Shown here: positions 55,775-64,000 of the stretch, piece by piece
Position numbering within the stretch: the first letter of the stretch is position 1
Layout of the letters: each line of letters opens with the position of its first letter
Source of the DNA: Perognathus longimembris pacificus
Taxonomy: Eukaryota > Chordata > Mammalia > Rodentia > Heteromyidae
Direction of reading: 5' to 3'
Length of the DNA: 64,000 bases
Assembly (NCBI RefSeq): GCF_023159225.1
Contig: NC_063161.1
Location: 6,719,795-6,783,794, forward strand
The notes under the pieces: generated by a model
What the model was told of the DNA's origin: nothing
The model's database searches: none
What the model saw: the letters and a program-made list of their open reading frames with translations, nothing else
Program-made: the position numbers and the translations under genes

Positions 55775-55962
55775 TTTTATTTTGGTGGTCCTGGTGTTTG
55801 AACGCAGGGCTTCCTAGAGAGGTCCTCTACCACTTGAGTTTTCTCTTGGTTGAGGTGGAGGTCTTGTGAACTTTTTGCCTGTGCTGGCCTCTAACAGTGG
55901 TCCTTCTGATTTCCGCCTCTGGAGCAGTTAGGATTATAGGTATGTGCCACTGGCACCCAGAG
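55775..55962 (-). mobile_element. Diverged family B-like SINE
   Basis: Reverse copy with gtgccactggcaccca end and diverged ID-like tail. Confidence 0.6.
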
Positions 55963-56289
55963 TGAGAAAGGCATTACAATCATCTTTCATTTCTCAAGCA
56001 GAAAATCTCAGTTCAGTGATCACCCAGCAAACAGGTGTTGAGATTGGAACCCGGTTCTTCCGGTATGACTGCGAGGTGAGCAGACCCTCCATGGCCCTTC
56101 CTAGCTCAGTCTCCAGGTAAGTGCTTAGAGTTTCTCAGTCAGCCACTGTCTTGGGATGTGTTCTGTCTGCCTGGTGCATTCCTACATTCCTTGTAAGCTT
56201 CCACTCACGATTCAAGGATCTTACCTAATGAAATTCCATCTCAGAAAATGTACTTGATATTCACCCCCCAATAATGCCTTCCTCAATGA

Positions 56290-56516
56290 TGTGTGTGTGT
56301 GTGTGTGTGTGTGCGCGCACGCGCGCCAGTATTAACTTGGCTTTTCATGCAAGACTGGCGGCACTCTACCGCTCAAGCTGCCTCTCCACTTCTGGCTTTT
56401 TGCAGGTTAATTGGAGATGAGTCTCCAAATCACTAGCTTTGGACCATGCTCCTCAGATCTCAGCCTCCTGTGTAGTTGGGATTACAGGCGTGAGCCACCA
56501 CCTCCCAGCTCTCAGT
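56290..56516 (-). mobile_element. Family B SINE with (TG)n/(CG)n tail
   Basis: GT/GC repeat at 56290-56328, then a reverse family B copy ending gtgagccaccacctcccagc. Confidence 0.75.
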
Positions 56517-57188
56517 CACTTTTGATCCTTTAAAACTGTAGTTACTGTTTGCAGTGAACTTCCTGAGACCAGAACCCATGATAACTTAACCCTGAGTTTT
56601 CTCGCAGACTCCGGAGAAGCTGTGTAGCCAATGTGTGTAATATCAGATTGGTTGATGAACCAGAGAGATGAATGGACATACTGGTTAGATGTGAGGCACA
56701 GCGGTACTAAGGTCCGCCAAGCAATGTATAGGGGAGCTGGGCCTCCATGTAGGGCATCCCTTATTCCTCTCTGTACCCTAATTACCTAAACTGCACAGTA
56801 GGGCATACCCTCCCTCCACATTACCTGGGATCTTGCGGTCTGATTTTCCAGGGATGGAAATGGCTTTCCAGGGAATGGTACTTGGGGAGAAACAGCATGA
56901 AGTCAGCACTGACTATAGGCAGGGTGCTGGGCTCCTAGGAGCTGTGGGATGGATTGAGGGGAGTCTCCTGGGTAGATCCCCTCCAACCCCGCTTCTCTGG
57001 GGACAGTGCCCTGGAAGCTAGGATGATGTGTGCCACACTGGGGCTTGTGATCAGTTCAAGGCGTCCCTCACACCCTTGTCACAGTGGCTTTGCTAACTGT
57101 CTACCCAGCCAGAGTGAGCTGTGGGCACATCCACCATGGACACCCAGATGGGCGGGTCGTCTGGGTTTGAGTTCAACTCAGTACTGGT

Positions 57189-57231
<43 letters not shown>

Positions 57232-57717
57232 ACGAAGCCCAAAGAGTGTTGTGATGGGGCATGAGAGTGTTCCCATTATCCTACCAAGCTCATCCCTATC
57301 CTCACCTTTGTTTTCAGTCCTTCCATTCTGGTCCGGATCCAGGGAGAGGCTGTAACCTAGTTGCCATAGAAACAAGAGCACCACACAGGACAGGCTCCTG
57401 ACCTCTCCAGATTTTCTCTGTTGAAGACGTGTGGCTGAGTAGACTTGGTATTGATTGCTTTAATGGATGCTTTGTATTCTGTCACTGGAAATGGTTGGTT
57501 AGTACATTTGCTTTCATTTGGGGATATTATAAACAGCTCTGCAGTGAATAGTCGTTCATGCGCTGGAAAACTATTTGTTGAATATCTTAGAGAATCATGG
57601 CGAACTAGATGGGAAGGGAGGATTTGCATCATAATACTTCAGCATGAATGCACAAATGATACCTCAAAGGAAATGGTGGCTCACACTGATGATTTGGTGG
57701 ATTAAAACGAACAGCTC
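56517..57717. other. Intergenic sequence upstream of TAB1
   Basis: Only the CA microsatellite at 57189 is recognisable. Confidence 0.45.
57189..57231 (+). repeat. (CA)n microsatellite
   Basis: About 20 perfect CA units. Confidence 0.95.
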
Positions 57718-58125
57718 TCCAGGTGCTAGTGGCTCATGCCTATAATCAATCCTACTTACTCAGGAGGCTGAAATCTGAGGATCATGGTTCAAAACCAGCC
57801 TGGGAAAGTCCATAAGACTCTTATCTCCAATTAATGACAAAAAAAAAAACAACCCAGAGAGAGAGAGAGAGACAGAGAGAGAGAGAGTTAGATGGGCAGG
57901 CTGGCTGGCTGGGCATGGGTGGCTCATGCCTATAATCCTAGCTACTCAGGAGGTTGAAATCTGAGGATCATGGTTCAAAGCCAGCCTGGGCAGGGAAATC
58001 CGTGAGACTCTTATCTCCAATTAACCATCAGACAACCACAAGTGGCACTGTGGCTCAAGTGGTCGAGTGCTAGCCTTGAACAAAAGAGCTTAGGGACAGC
58101 CTAGGCTCTGAGTTCATAGATAAGT
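57718..58125 (+). mobile_element. Two family B SINEs, one truncated
   Basis: Head-only copy at 57718-57850 with a GA repeat (57858-57890), then a full copy at 57905-58115 followed by GATG repeats to about 58160. Confidence 0.8.
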
Positions 58126-58289
58126 AGATGGATGGATGGGTGGATGGATGGATGGATGGGGTCACTGCTCAAGTGACAGAGCGCTTACCCCCATCTATTG
58201 GCCCTTTTGTATTTCTTCCTCTTCACTAATGCATTTCAATGATGAGCCTGTATTTAGTTTTTATCTGTGTGCCTGTACAGAGCCTGGTG

Positions 58290-58455
58290 CTCTTCCTCGT
58301 CTCAGTCACACATCCAGTTCTGGCCTTTTGCTAGTCATTGAAGAGAAGTGCCTCTTGAACTCTTCTGCCCAGGCTGGCTTCAAACCACAGTACTCAGATC
58401 TCTACCTCCTCAGTAACTAGGATTACAGGCATTAACCACTAGCAGCTGGCATGAG
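58290..58455 (-). mobile_element. Family B SINE fragment
   Basis: Reverse copy with intact head and shortened tail. Confidence 0.72.
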
Positions 58456-58486
58456 CCTATATTTCTATCTGCTAACCTACTGGAAG

Positions 58487-58682
58487 CAGGCTGGGAATAT
58501 GGCCTAGTGGTAAAGTGCTCATCTCGTATACATGAAGCCCTGGGTTCGATTCCTCAGCACCACATATATAAAAAAGCTGGAAGTGGTGCTGTGGCTCAAG
58601 TGGCAGAGTGCTAGCCTTGAGCAAAAAGAGCCAGGGACAGTGCTCAGGCCCTGAGTTCAAGGCCCAGGACTGGCAATGGAAA
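58487..58682 (+). mobile_element. Family A SINE
   Basis: Full-length copy from gcaggctgggaatatggcct to gcccaggactggcaa. Confidence 0.88.
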
Positions 58683-58719
58683 ACCAAACAAACACACTGG
58701 AAGTGTTTTAATGTTTTTT

Positions 58720-58923
58720 GTTTGTTTTTTGCCAGTCCTAGGGCTTGAACTCAGACAGAGCCTGGGCGCTGTCTCTGAGCTTTTTTAGCTCAAGGCTAGC
58801 ACGCTACCACTTGAGCCACGGTGCCACTTGTGGCTTTTCCTGTTTATGTGGTGCTGCGGAATCGAACTCAGGGCTTCATGCATGCTAGGCAAGCGCTCTA
58901 CCACTAAGCTCCATTCTCAGCCC
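58720..58923 (-). mobile_element. Family A SINE
   Basis: Reverse full-length copy, inverted relative to the copy 40 bp to its left. The pair could fold into a hairpin in RNA. Confidence 0.87.
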
Positions 58924-58929
58924 TTAATG

Positions 58930-59849
58930 TTGTCTGTTGACATGCTAAACCTTTACATTTTCACATGGCTACCTCAGTAGCTGCCTTATGGACTCTGTCT
59001 TCAAGTGTTTTGCTGAGACCAGCCTTCCACTCCTTACATTCCGTTCATGTCCACATAAGCGATCATCTGCTGTTTGGAACTGTGCAGCGTAAGGGATCCA
59101 ACTCAATCATTTCCATACACGGAGCCAAGTTCTTATTAAATTTGTTAAATCTCCTTTCCCCCGTTGCTCGGAAATACTTCCTTTCTTGGTTTGGTAAATC
59201 TCGTACACCAATGTCTTTGTTTTAAAAACCCCGACCTCCTAGGGACGTCAGGATGACTCACAGTGACCCGATCAAACCTGAGCGGGACCCGGGTCTGCGC
59301 CAAGTGTTTGGCTCTCCCCACCCCCTCGTGCCATATGCTTTTACCACTTGACCTTGAGGATTGGCAACAGTTCACACACACAGAAGGTGTCTCCAGTGGC
59401 TTCACCGTTAGGCCCCCAAACTGCTTTTGAGTCTGTCACCAGCTTAGCCAAGGTGACCTTGGTCAGCAGGGCTGGGGTGGTTGGCGAGTTAGGTAGCCGC
59501 CTTCATTCCACCAGGGGCATCAGGACCATGCCACAGGAAGGGTGGCGCTGAGGGCATAGAGCGAGGAGAGGAACGGGGCAGGCAAGCAGGGAGAACGGGC
59601 ACAGCTGGCTCACGGTGGAAGCTGGCGTCGGGGGAAGGGAGGCGGTGTGCCATAGGGAGGCGATCATCCCTAGGGGGGCAGTCAGAATCACACTTTGGAC
59701 GTGATCCCTGGCCAGAATGAGCTGCTGCGGCATCCAGTGCGGACGCGAGGGGCGTGGCCCAGTGTGGCGTTGTTCTTCCCCCCCACCCCCCAGCCCTGCT
59801 GCCAGCCCTTGTCAGGCTAGATTAGTGTTTTTTCCCTCCCTTGGGGAAG
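58930..59849. other. Intergenic sequence, partly GC-rich
   Basis: No gene or repeat recognised. A modest CpG enrichment is seen at about 59230-59290 and 59560-59760. Confidence 0.4.
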
Positions 59850-60262
59850 AGTGCTGGTACTAGGGCTTGAACGTAGGGCCTAGACACTGTTCCTGAGCAT
59901 TTTCTTTGCCAGTCCTGGGTCTTGGGCACTGTCCCTGAGCTTTGTTTTGCTCAAGGCTAGCACTCTGCCACTTGAGCCACAGTGCCACTTCCCGTTTTTT
60001 TTCCTGTTATGTGATGCTGAGGAATGGAACCCAGGGCTTCATGCACGCTAGGCGAGCACCCTACCACTAGGCCACATTCCCAACCCCTTCCTGAGCATTT
60101 TCACTCAAAGGTGGTGCTCTGCCACTTTAGCCACACTTCCATCCCACTTTTTGGTGAGATGAGCCTCACAGACATTACTGCCTGAGCAGACTCCAAACCA
60201 CCACCCCCAGATCTCAGTCTCTTGGGTGTCTAGGATTACTGGCATGAACCACTGCCCAGGTA
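59850..60262 (-). mobile_element. Family B SINE split by a family A SINE
   Basis: Reverse host copy, pieces at 59850-59904 and 60088-60260. The insertion duplicated ttcctgagcattttc. Confidence 0.82.
59905..60087 (-). mobile_element. Family A SINE nested in a family B SINE
   Basis: Reverse copy with exact 15-bp duplications at 59890-59904 and 60088-60102. Confidence 0.92.
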
Positions 60263-60289
60263 AAACATTGGGGTTTTATTTTAGGTTTT

Positions 60290-60536
60290 AGTGTTGTTGT
60301 TGTTGTTGTTTGCTGGTCTTGGGGCATAAACTCTTGGTCTGAGCACTGTTCTCGAGCTTTTTATGCTCAAGGTTAGTGTTCTATAACACACTGAGCCACA
60401 GCTTCGCTTCCAGCTTTTTGTGGAGATAAGAGTTTCACAGACTTCCTACCTGGGCTGTCTTTGAAAAAATCAATCCTCAGATCTCAGCCTCCTGAGTAGT
60501 TAGGATTACAGGCGTGAGCCACTGGCACATAGCAAG
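60290..60536 (-). mobile_element. Family B SINE with (GTT)n tail
   Basis: Reverse full-length copy; GTT repeats at 60291-60310. Confidence 0.82.
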
Positions 60537-60654
60537 ACTTTGACTTTTATGCTGAGAAAGTTAAGGGCCCTTTCTGAAAAGCTTTGAGCAGAACAGAGGT
60601 TGGCATGAGCTGATTTATAATTTAAACCCTTGCAGGGTAAGACTTCCTTAGACT

Positions 60655-60860
60655 TTTGTTTTGTTTTTTGCCAGTCCTGGGGCTTGGACTCAGGGCCTGA
60701 GCACTGTCCCTGGCTTCTTTTTGCTCAAGGCTAGCACTCTGCCACTTGAGCCACAGCGCCGCTTCTGGCCGTTTTCTGTATATGTGGTGCTGGGGAATTG
60801 AACCCAGGGCCTCATGTATACGAGGCAAGTACTCTTGCCACTAGGCCATATCCCCAGCCC
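60655..60860 (-). mobile_element. Family A SINE
   Basis: Reverse full-length, near-consensus copy. Confidence 0.9.
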
Positions 60861-61274
60861 AAGACTTTTAAAAAATCTAATTCCACTACCATCCAGCTAA
60901 GTTATTTGATGTTTCTGTGCCTCAATTTTATCTCTCAAATGGGAACAAGTTGCTTTGTATGCCTGGCTGTTTAAATACGTTTAACAAAGGAAAGTGCTTA
61001 GCACGGTATCCACCACACCCTTGCCTGCAGTTATGGTGACGACACCAGTTGTGCCAGCTGATGTCGACTTCAACTGGAAGGGGATCTTTAGGGAGTCCTT
61101 GCGGCAGACCCCAGAAGCTTTGGAGGAAAGGGCAATGCATTCTGTTGGAAACATAGAAATGTCTGCTGTAGCATTTCTAGGGCACAGAATTGGGACAGAG
61201 CTTGGGAAGCCACCAGAGCTGGAGGGGCACAGGTGACAGATGGCAGCAAACCGAAGTCTTCACAGCAGGCTTTA

Positions 61275-61360
61275 AAGGGGCAGGCAATGGAGCTCAGTGG
61301 GAGAATGCTTGTTTAGCACACGGAAGGCCCTGGGCTCCATGTCCATCACTGCCAACAAAA
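61275..61360 (+). mobile_element. ID-like SINE monomer
   Basis: ggcaatggagctcagtggg and ggccctgggctccatgtcc give tRNA-type A and B boxes. Confidence 0.55.
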
Positions 61361-61381
61361 AGAATAGGCTTTAGGAATATC

Positions 61382-61416
<35 letters not shown>

Positions 61417-61445
61417 TGTGTACATGTTATATGTATACATATATA
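61382..61445 (+). repeat. (GT)n/(TA) microsatellite
   Basis: GT run interrupted by TATG, then a TA-rich end. Confidence 0.92.
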
Positions 61446-61564
61446 TTCATTTCTTTATATGAGGGTTGAGACAGAGGCTTACGCAGTCGTCTGAATGCTG
61501 GGGTTACAGGCGTACAGCATAATGCCTGACTTTCATATGAACGTAACAAAAGGCAGCAAAGGGC

Positions 61565-61690
61565 AAAGAACATGAGTTTCAAAGCCGGACACACTGAGGA
61601 TCAAGTCAGGCTCTGCCCCAAGTCTCCTCTGTGGCTTAGCTGCTCATCTGTAAAATGGGGTCATCTTAGCACCCTATGAACAAGTGTTAT
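61565..61690 (-). mobile_element. MIR fragment
   Basis: tggcttagctgctcatctgt then aaaatggggtcat, the reverse MIR core, preceded by agtttcaaagccgg. Confidence 0.5.
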
Positions 61691-61694
61691 AGTC

Positions 61695-62005
61695 AGGAAT
61701 TGTGTTTCATGCCTGTAATCCATCCCAGCACAGGCAAGAGGATTGTTAATTCAAGGCCAACCTGTTCAAAGGTACTGAGATCCTGTATCAAAAAAAGGTA
61801 GGAAGGGCTGGGAATGTGGCCTAGTGGTAAAGTGCTCGCCTCACACACATGAAGCCCTGGGTTCGATTCCTCAGCACCACATATACAGATAAAAGCCAGA
61901 AGTAGCGCTGTGGCTCAAGTGGCAGAGTGCTATCCTTGAGCAAAAAGAAGCCAGGGACAGTGCTCAGGCCCTGAGTTCAGGCCCCAGGACTGGCCAAAAA
62001 AAAAA
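61695..62005 (+). mobile_element. B1-like monomer followed by a family A SINE
   Basis: B1-type piece at 61695-61800 with A tail, then a full family A copy at 61806-62005. Confidence 0.82.
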
Positions 62006-62027
62006 AAAAGAAAGAAAAAGGTGAGAA

Positions 62028-62340
62028 ATCTGGGTGCCAATGGCTCATGCCTGTAATCCTAGCTATTCAGAAGACTAAGATCTGATGATCAAGGTTCAAA
62101 ACCAGTCCAGGCAGGATAGTCCATGAGACTCTTATCCCCAATTAACCAGCAAAAAGCTGGAAGTAGAGCTGTGGCTCAAGTTGTAGAGCACTAACCTCGA
62201 GCAAAAAAGTCCCGGGGGAGCTCCCTGGCCCAGGACTAGCATTAAAAATGTGGAGGGGGAGAACTGGTAGTGCGGCTCAAGTGGTACTTATCTGCCTAGC
62301 ATGAGCGAGGCCCTGGGTTCAATCCCCAGTACTGAAAGAC
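62028..62340 (+). mobile_element. Family B SINE followed by an ID-like monomer
   Basis: Family B at 62028-62245, then an ID-type unit at 62265-62338 (cctgggttcaatccccag). Confidence 0.78.
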
Positions 62341-62477
62341 GTGAGCTTTATGATGCTTTGCCAAAGGCTTGGCATAGCTCCGCCTCATGATCTGTGCTCC
62401 AAGTAGAACAGCCCTTGGTTTATCCATCTGCCTTTGCTGTCCTAAAACTCTTAATCATTTTACCTTTGAACTTGCTT

Positions 62478-62700
62478 TTTTGTCATTTGTGGGGTCTTGA
62501 ACTCTGGGCCTGGGCACTGTCCCTGAGCTCTTCAGCTCAAAGCTAGCGCTCTACCAGTTGAACCACAGCACCACTTCGGGTTTTCTGAATGGTTTATTGG
62601 AGATAAGAGTCTCAGGGACTTTCTTGCCTGGGCTGGCTTTGAACCGCAATCCTCCTGAGTAGCTAGGATTACAGGCCTGAGCCACCGGCGCCTGGCTGCA
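62478..62700 (-). mobile_element. Family B SINE
   Basis: Reverse copy from ttgtggggtcttgaactctg to ccaccggcgcctggct. Confidence 0.84.
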
Positions 62701-63084
62701 CTCGTGATTTGTAGGCAAACGCACTGCCCAGGACAGTAATGTGCTTGAGTGACTATAGCCCAGGTGGTGTTGAACAGGCTCAGGCTAGCAATGGCAGGTG
62801 GTGGGCAGCACAGGTGAACAGTTGGCCTGGTCGCCTGGGGGTACCACATGCCTGGACAGTCTGGGGCCCTGCAGGGCTGCAGAAGGCAGCAGGAAGAGGT
62901 CGTGTGCCCACACTGGAGGCAAGGGTGACAGCCTACCACGGTACCAGCAAGAAAGGACTCCCCAGGGGAGAGCCCGTCCCTCCTGTGGATCATGCCCACA
63001 CCCCTGCAGCCTCAGTGCCCAGCCAGGGACTGCCAGCACCTGCTAGTGAAACTCACCAGCCAGCGATTCCACAGTAAAACTAGA

Positions 63085-63262
63085 CCTGTGCCAAGCACCG
63101 GTGCCCATGCCTGTAATCCAGGCAACTCAGGATCAAAACTAGAAGCCTCTCATCTTCAATTATTCACCAAAAAGCCAGAAGTGGCTGGCGCCATGGCTCA
63201 AGTGGTAGAGCACTAGCCTTGAGCAAAAAAGGTGAAGCTCTAGGATTGGCACACACACACAG
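63085..63262 (+). mobile_element. Family B SINE, internally deleted
   Basis: Head and tail present; parts of the linker and tail are missing. Ends in a CA repeat. Confidence 0.75.
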
Positions 63263-63411
63263 AAGCTGTTTCTGGACATGCATAATAAAGCATGTCAGGG
63301 AATTGTTCCAGCTCTCCCGAGAAGTGTAGCTTTGTTTTAAGGGGCTTACCTGTCATGTAAAGCCCTAGATTCCACTTCCAGTATTGGGGGCCAAATCTCC
63401 AAAGAGCTTTT

Positions 63412-63630
63412 ACTGTGTGTGTGTGTGTGTGTGTGCCAGTAATGGGGCTTAAACTTAATTCCTGGACACTGTCCTTGATCTCTTCGCTCGAGATGGCTGG
63501 CACTCTACCACTTGGGCTCCACTTCTGGCTCTTTTGGTAGTTAATTAGGCAGGCTGTGAACCACGATACTCAGATCTCAGCCTCCTGAGTAGTTACCATT
63601 ACAGGCGTGAGCAACTGGCACCCAGGTTTC
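63412..63630 (-). mobile_element. Family B SINE with (GT)n tail
   Basis: GT repeat at 63413-63434, then a reverse copy ending gtgagcaactggcaccca. Confidence 0.8.
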
Positions 63631-63694
63631 CAGAGTTCAGAATTTCTGTTTTGAAAACTGCTGCAACATTGTAAAGCAGAGATCCACAGTCTTA

Positions 63695-63830
63695 GATAAT
63701 TTATATTTTTTATCGTTAATATAAAAGTGATGTACAGAAGGATTACAGTTATGTAAGTCAGGTAATGAGTATATTTCCTTTTGGACAATGTCACCCCTTC
63801 CCTTGCTCTCTCCTAGAGGAAGACAGTTTT
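63695..63830 (-). mobile_element. LINE-1 3' UTR fragment
   Basis: The segment aggattacagttatgtaagt...atgagtatatttccttttgg parallels the fragment at 47105 and the L1 3' UTR near 17.7 kb, in reverse orientation. Confidence 0.55.
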
Positions 63831-63919
63831 AAGGTTAAATTTTCCTTATAACTGAAGCTGCAGCAGTCCAATCACATAAACTATTAAAAGTATGCACATG
63901 TGATAAATCACTTTTTGGT

Positions 63920-64000
63920 GTTTTTTTTGTGTGTGTGTGTGTATACAACGACACATGTGCAGGTACTAGGGCTTGAACTCAGAGCTTCCAACTCTCTCCT
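63920..64000 (-). mobile_element. SINE entering at the right window edge
   Basis: T and GT runs followed by tactagggcttgaactcaga, the tail of a reverse SINE cut by the window end. Confidence 0.6.

Noticed and set aside
60994..61236. 80-codon plus-strand frame in non-repeat sequence
   Set aside because: Short, no homology recognised, no promoter or splice context; listed only as a curiosity.
54512..64000. Search for the neighbouring gene SYNGR1
   Set aside because: Expected upstream of TAB1 from recalled synteny, but no exon or recognisable 3' UTR was found. In human the gap is about 14 kb, so it probably starts beyond the window.

Overview
This is mammalian, almost certainly rodent, nuclear DNA. 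The evidence is intron-containing coding sequence close to human TAB1, CpG islands, LINE-1 remnants, many microsatellites and more than 60 SINE copies. Two SINE families dominate. Family A is about 205 bp and pairs an ID-like tRNA-derived head with a second tRNA-like unit. Family B is about 230 bp and pairs a 7SL/B1-like head with the same second unit. From memory, this combination resembles SINEs described in geomyoid rodents (kangaroo rats, pocket mice, pocket gophers). The species assignment is inference.

The one gene read completely is TAB1 (TAK1-binding protein 1) on the minus strand. All 11 coding exons lie between 54215 (ATG) and 31917 (stop). Every junction has a canonical GT donor and AG acceptor with matching phase. 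The joined CDS is 1515 nt, or 504 codons plus stop, the length I recall for human TAB1. Its promoter is a CpG island (about 53.64-54.42 kb) with a YY1-type motif over the start codon and four NRF1-like motifs.

To the left, a second and very GC-rich CpG island (about 13.34-14.69 kb) carries a strong minus-strand splice donor at 13756. In human and mouse, as I recall, MGAT3 follows TAB1 in the same orientation with a non-coding first exon in a CpG island. I therefore read this island as the MGAT3 promoter and first exon, with the coding exon beyond position 1. SYNGR1 would lie past the right end and I see none of it.

Layout: 1-13.3 kb is GC-rich sequence with scattered SINEs, probably MGAT3 intron. 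13.3-14.7 kb is the CpG island. 14.7-30.7 kb is intergenic and holds a 5'-truncated L1 with target-site duplication, LTR-like and DNA-transposon fossils, a GC-box minisatellite (24.74-25.20 kb) and SINEs. 30.7-54.3 kb is TAB1. 54.4-64 kb is intergenic, SINE- and microsatellite-rich.

The most unusual structure is a 45-bp minisatellite (40167-40910) that starts exactly at the TAB1 exon 4 splice donor. Each unit is a copy of the exon 4 end plus its donor and the following intron, so 16 decoy donors follow the real one. A 4-bp deletion separates in-frame copies, all with GC dinucleotides, from out-of-frame copies, which include all three intronic GT donors. Almost all long computed reading frames elsewhere are artefacts of GC-rich or tandemly repeated DNA.
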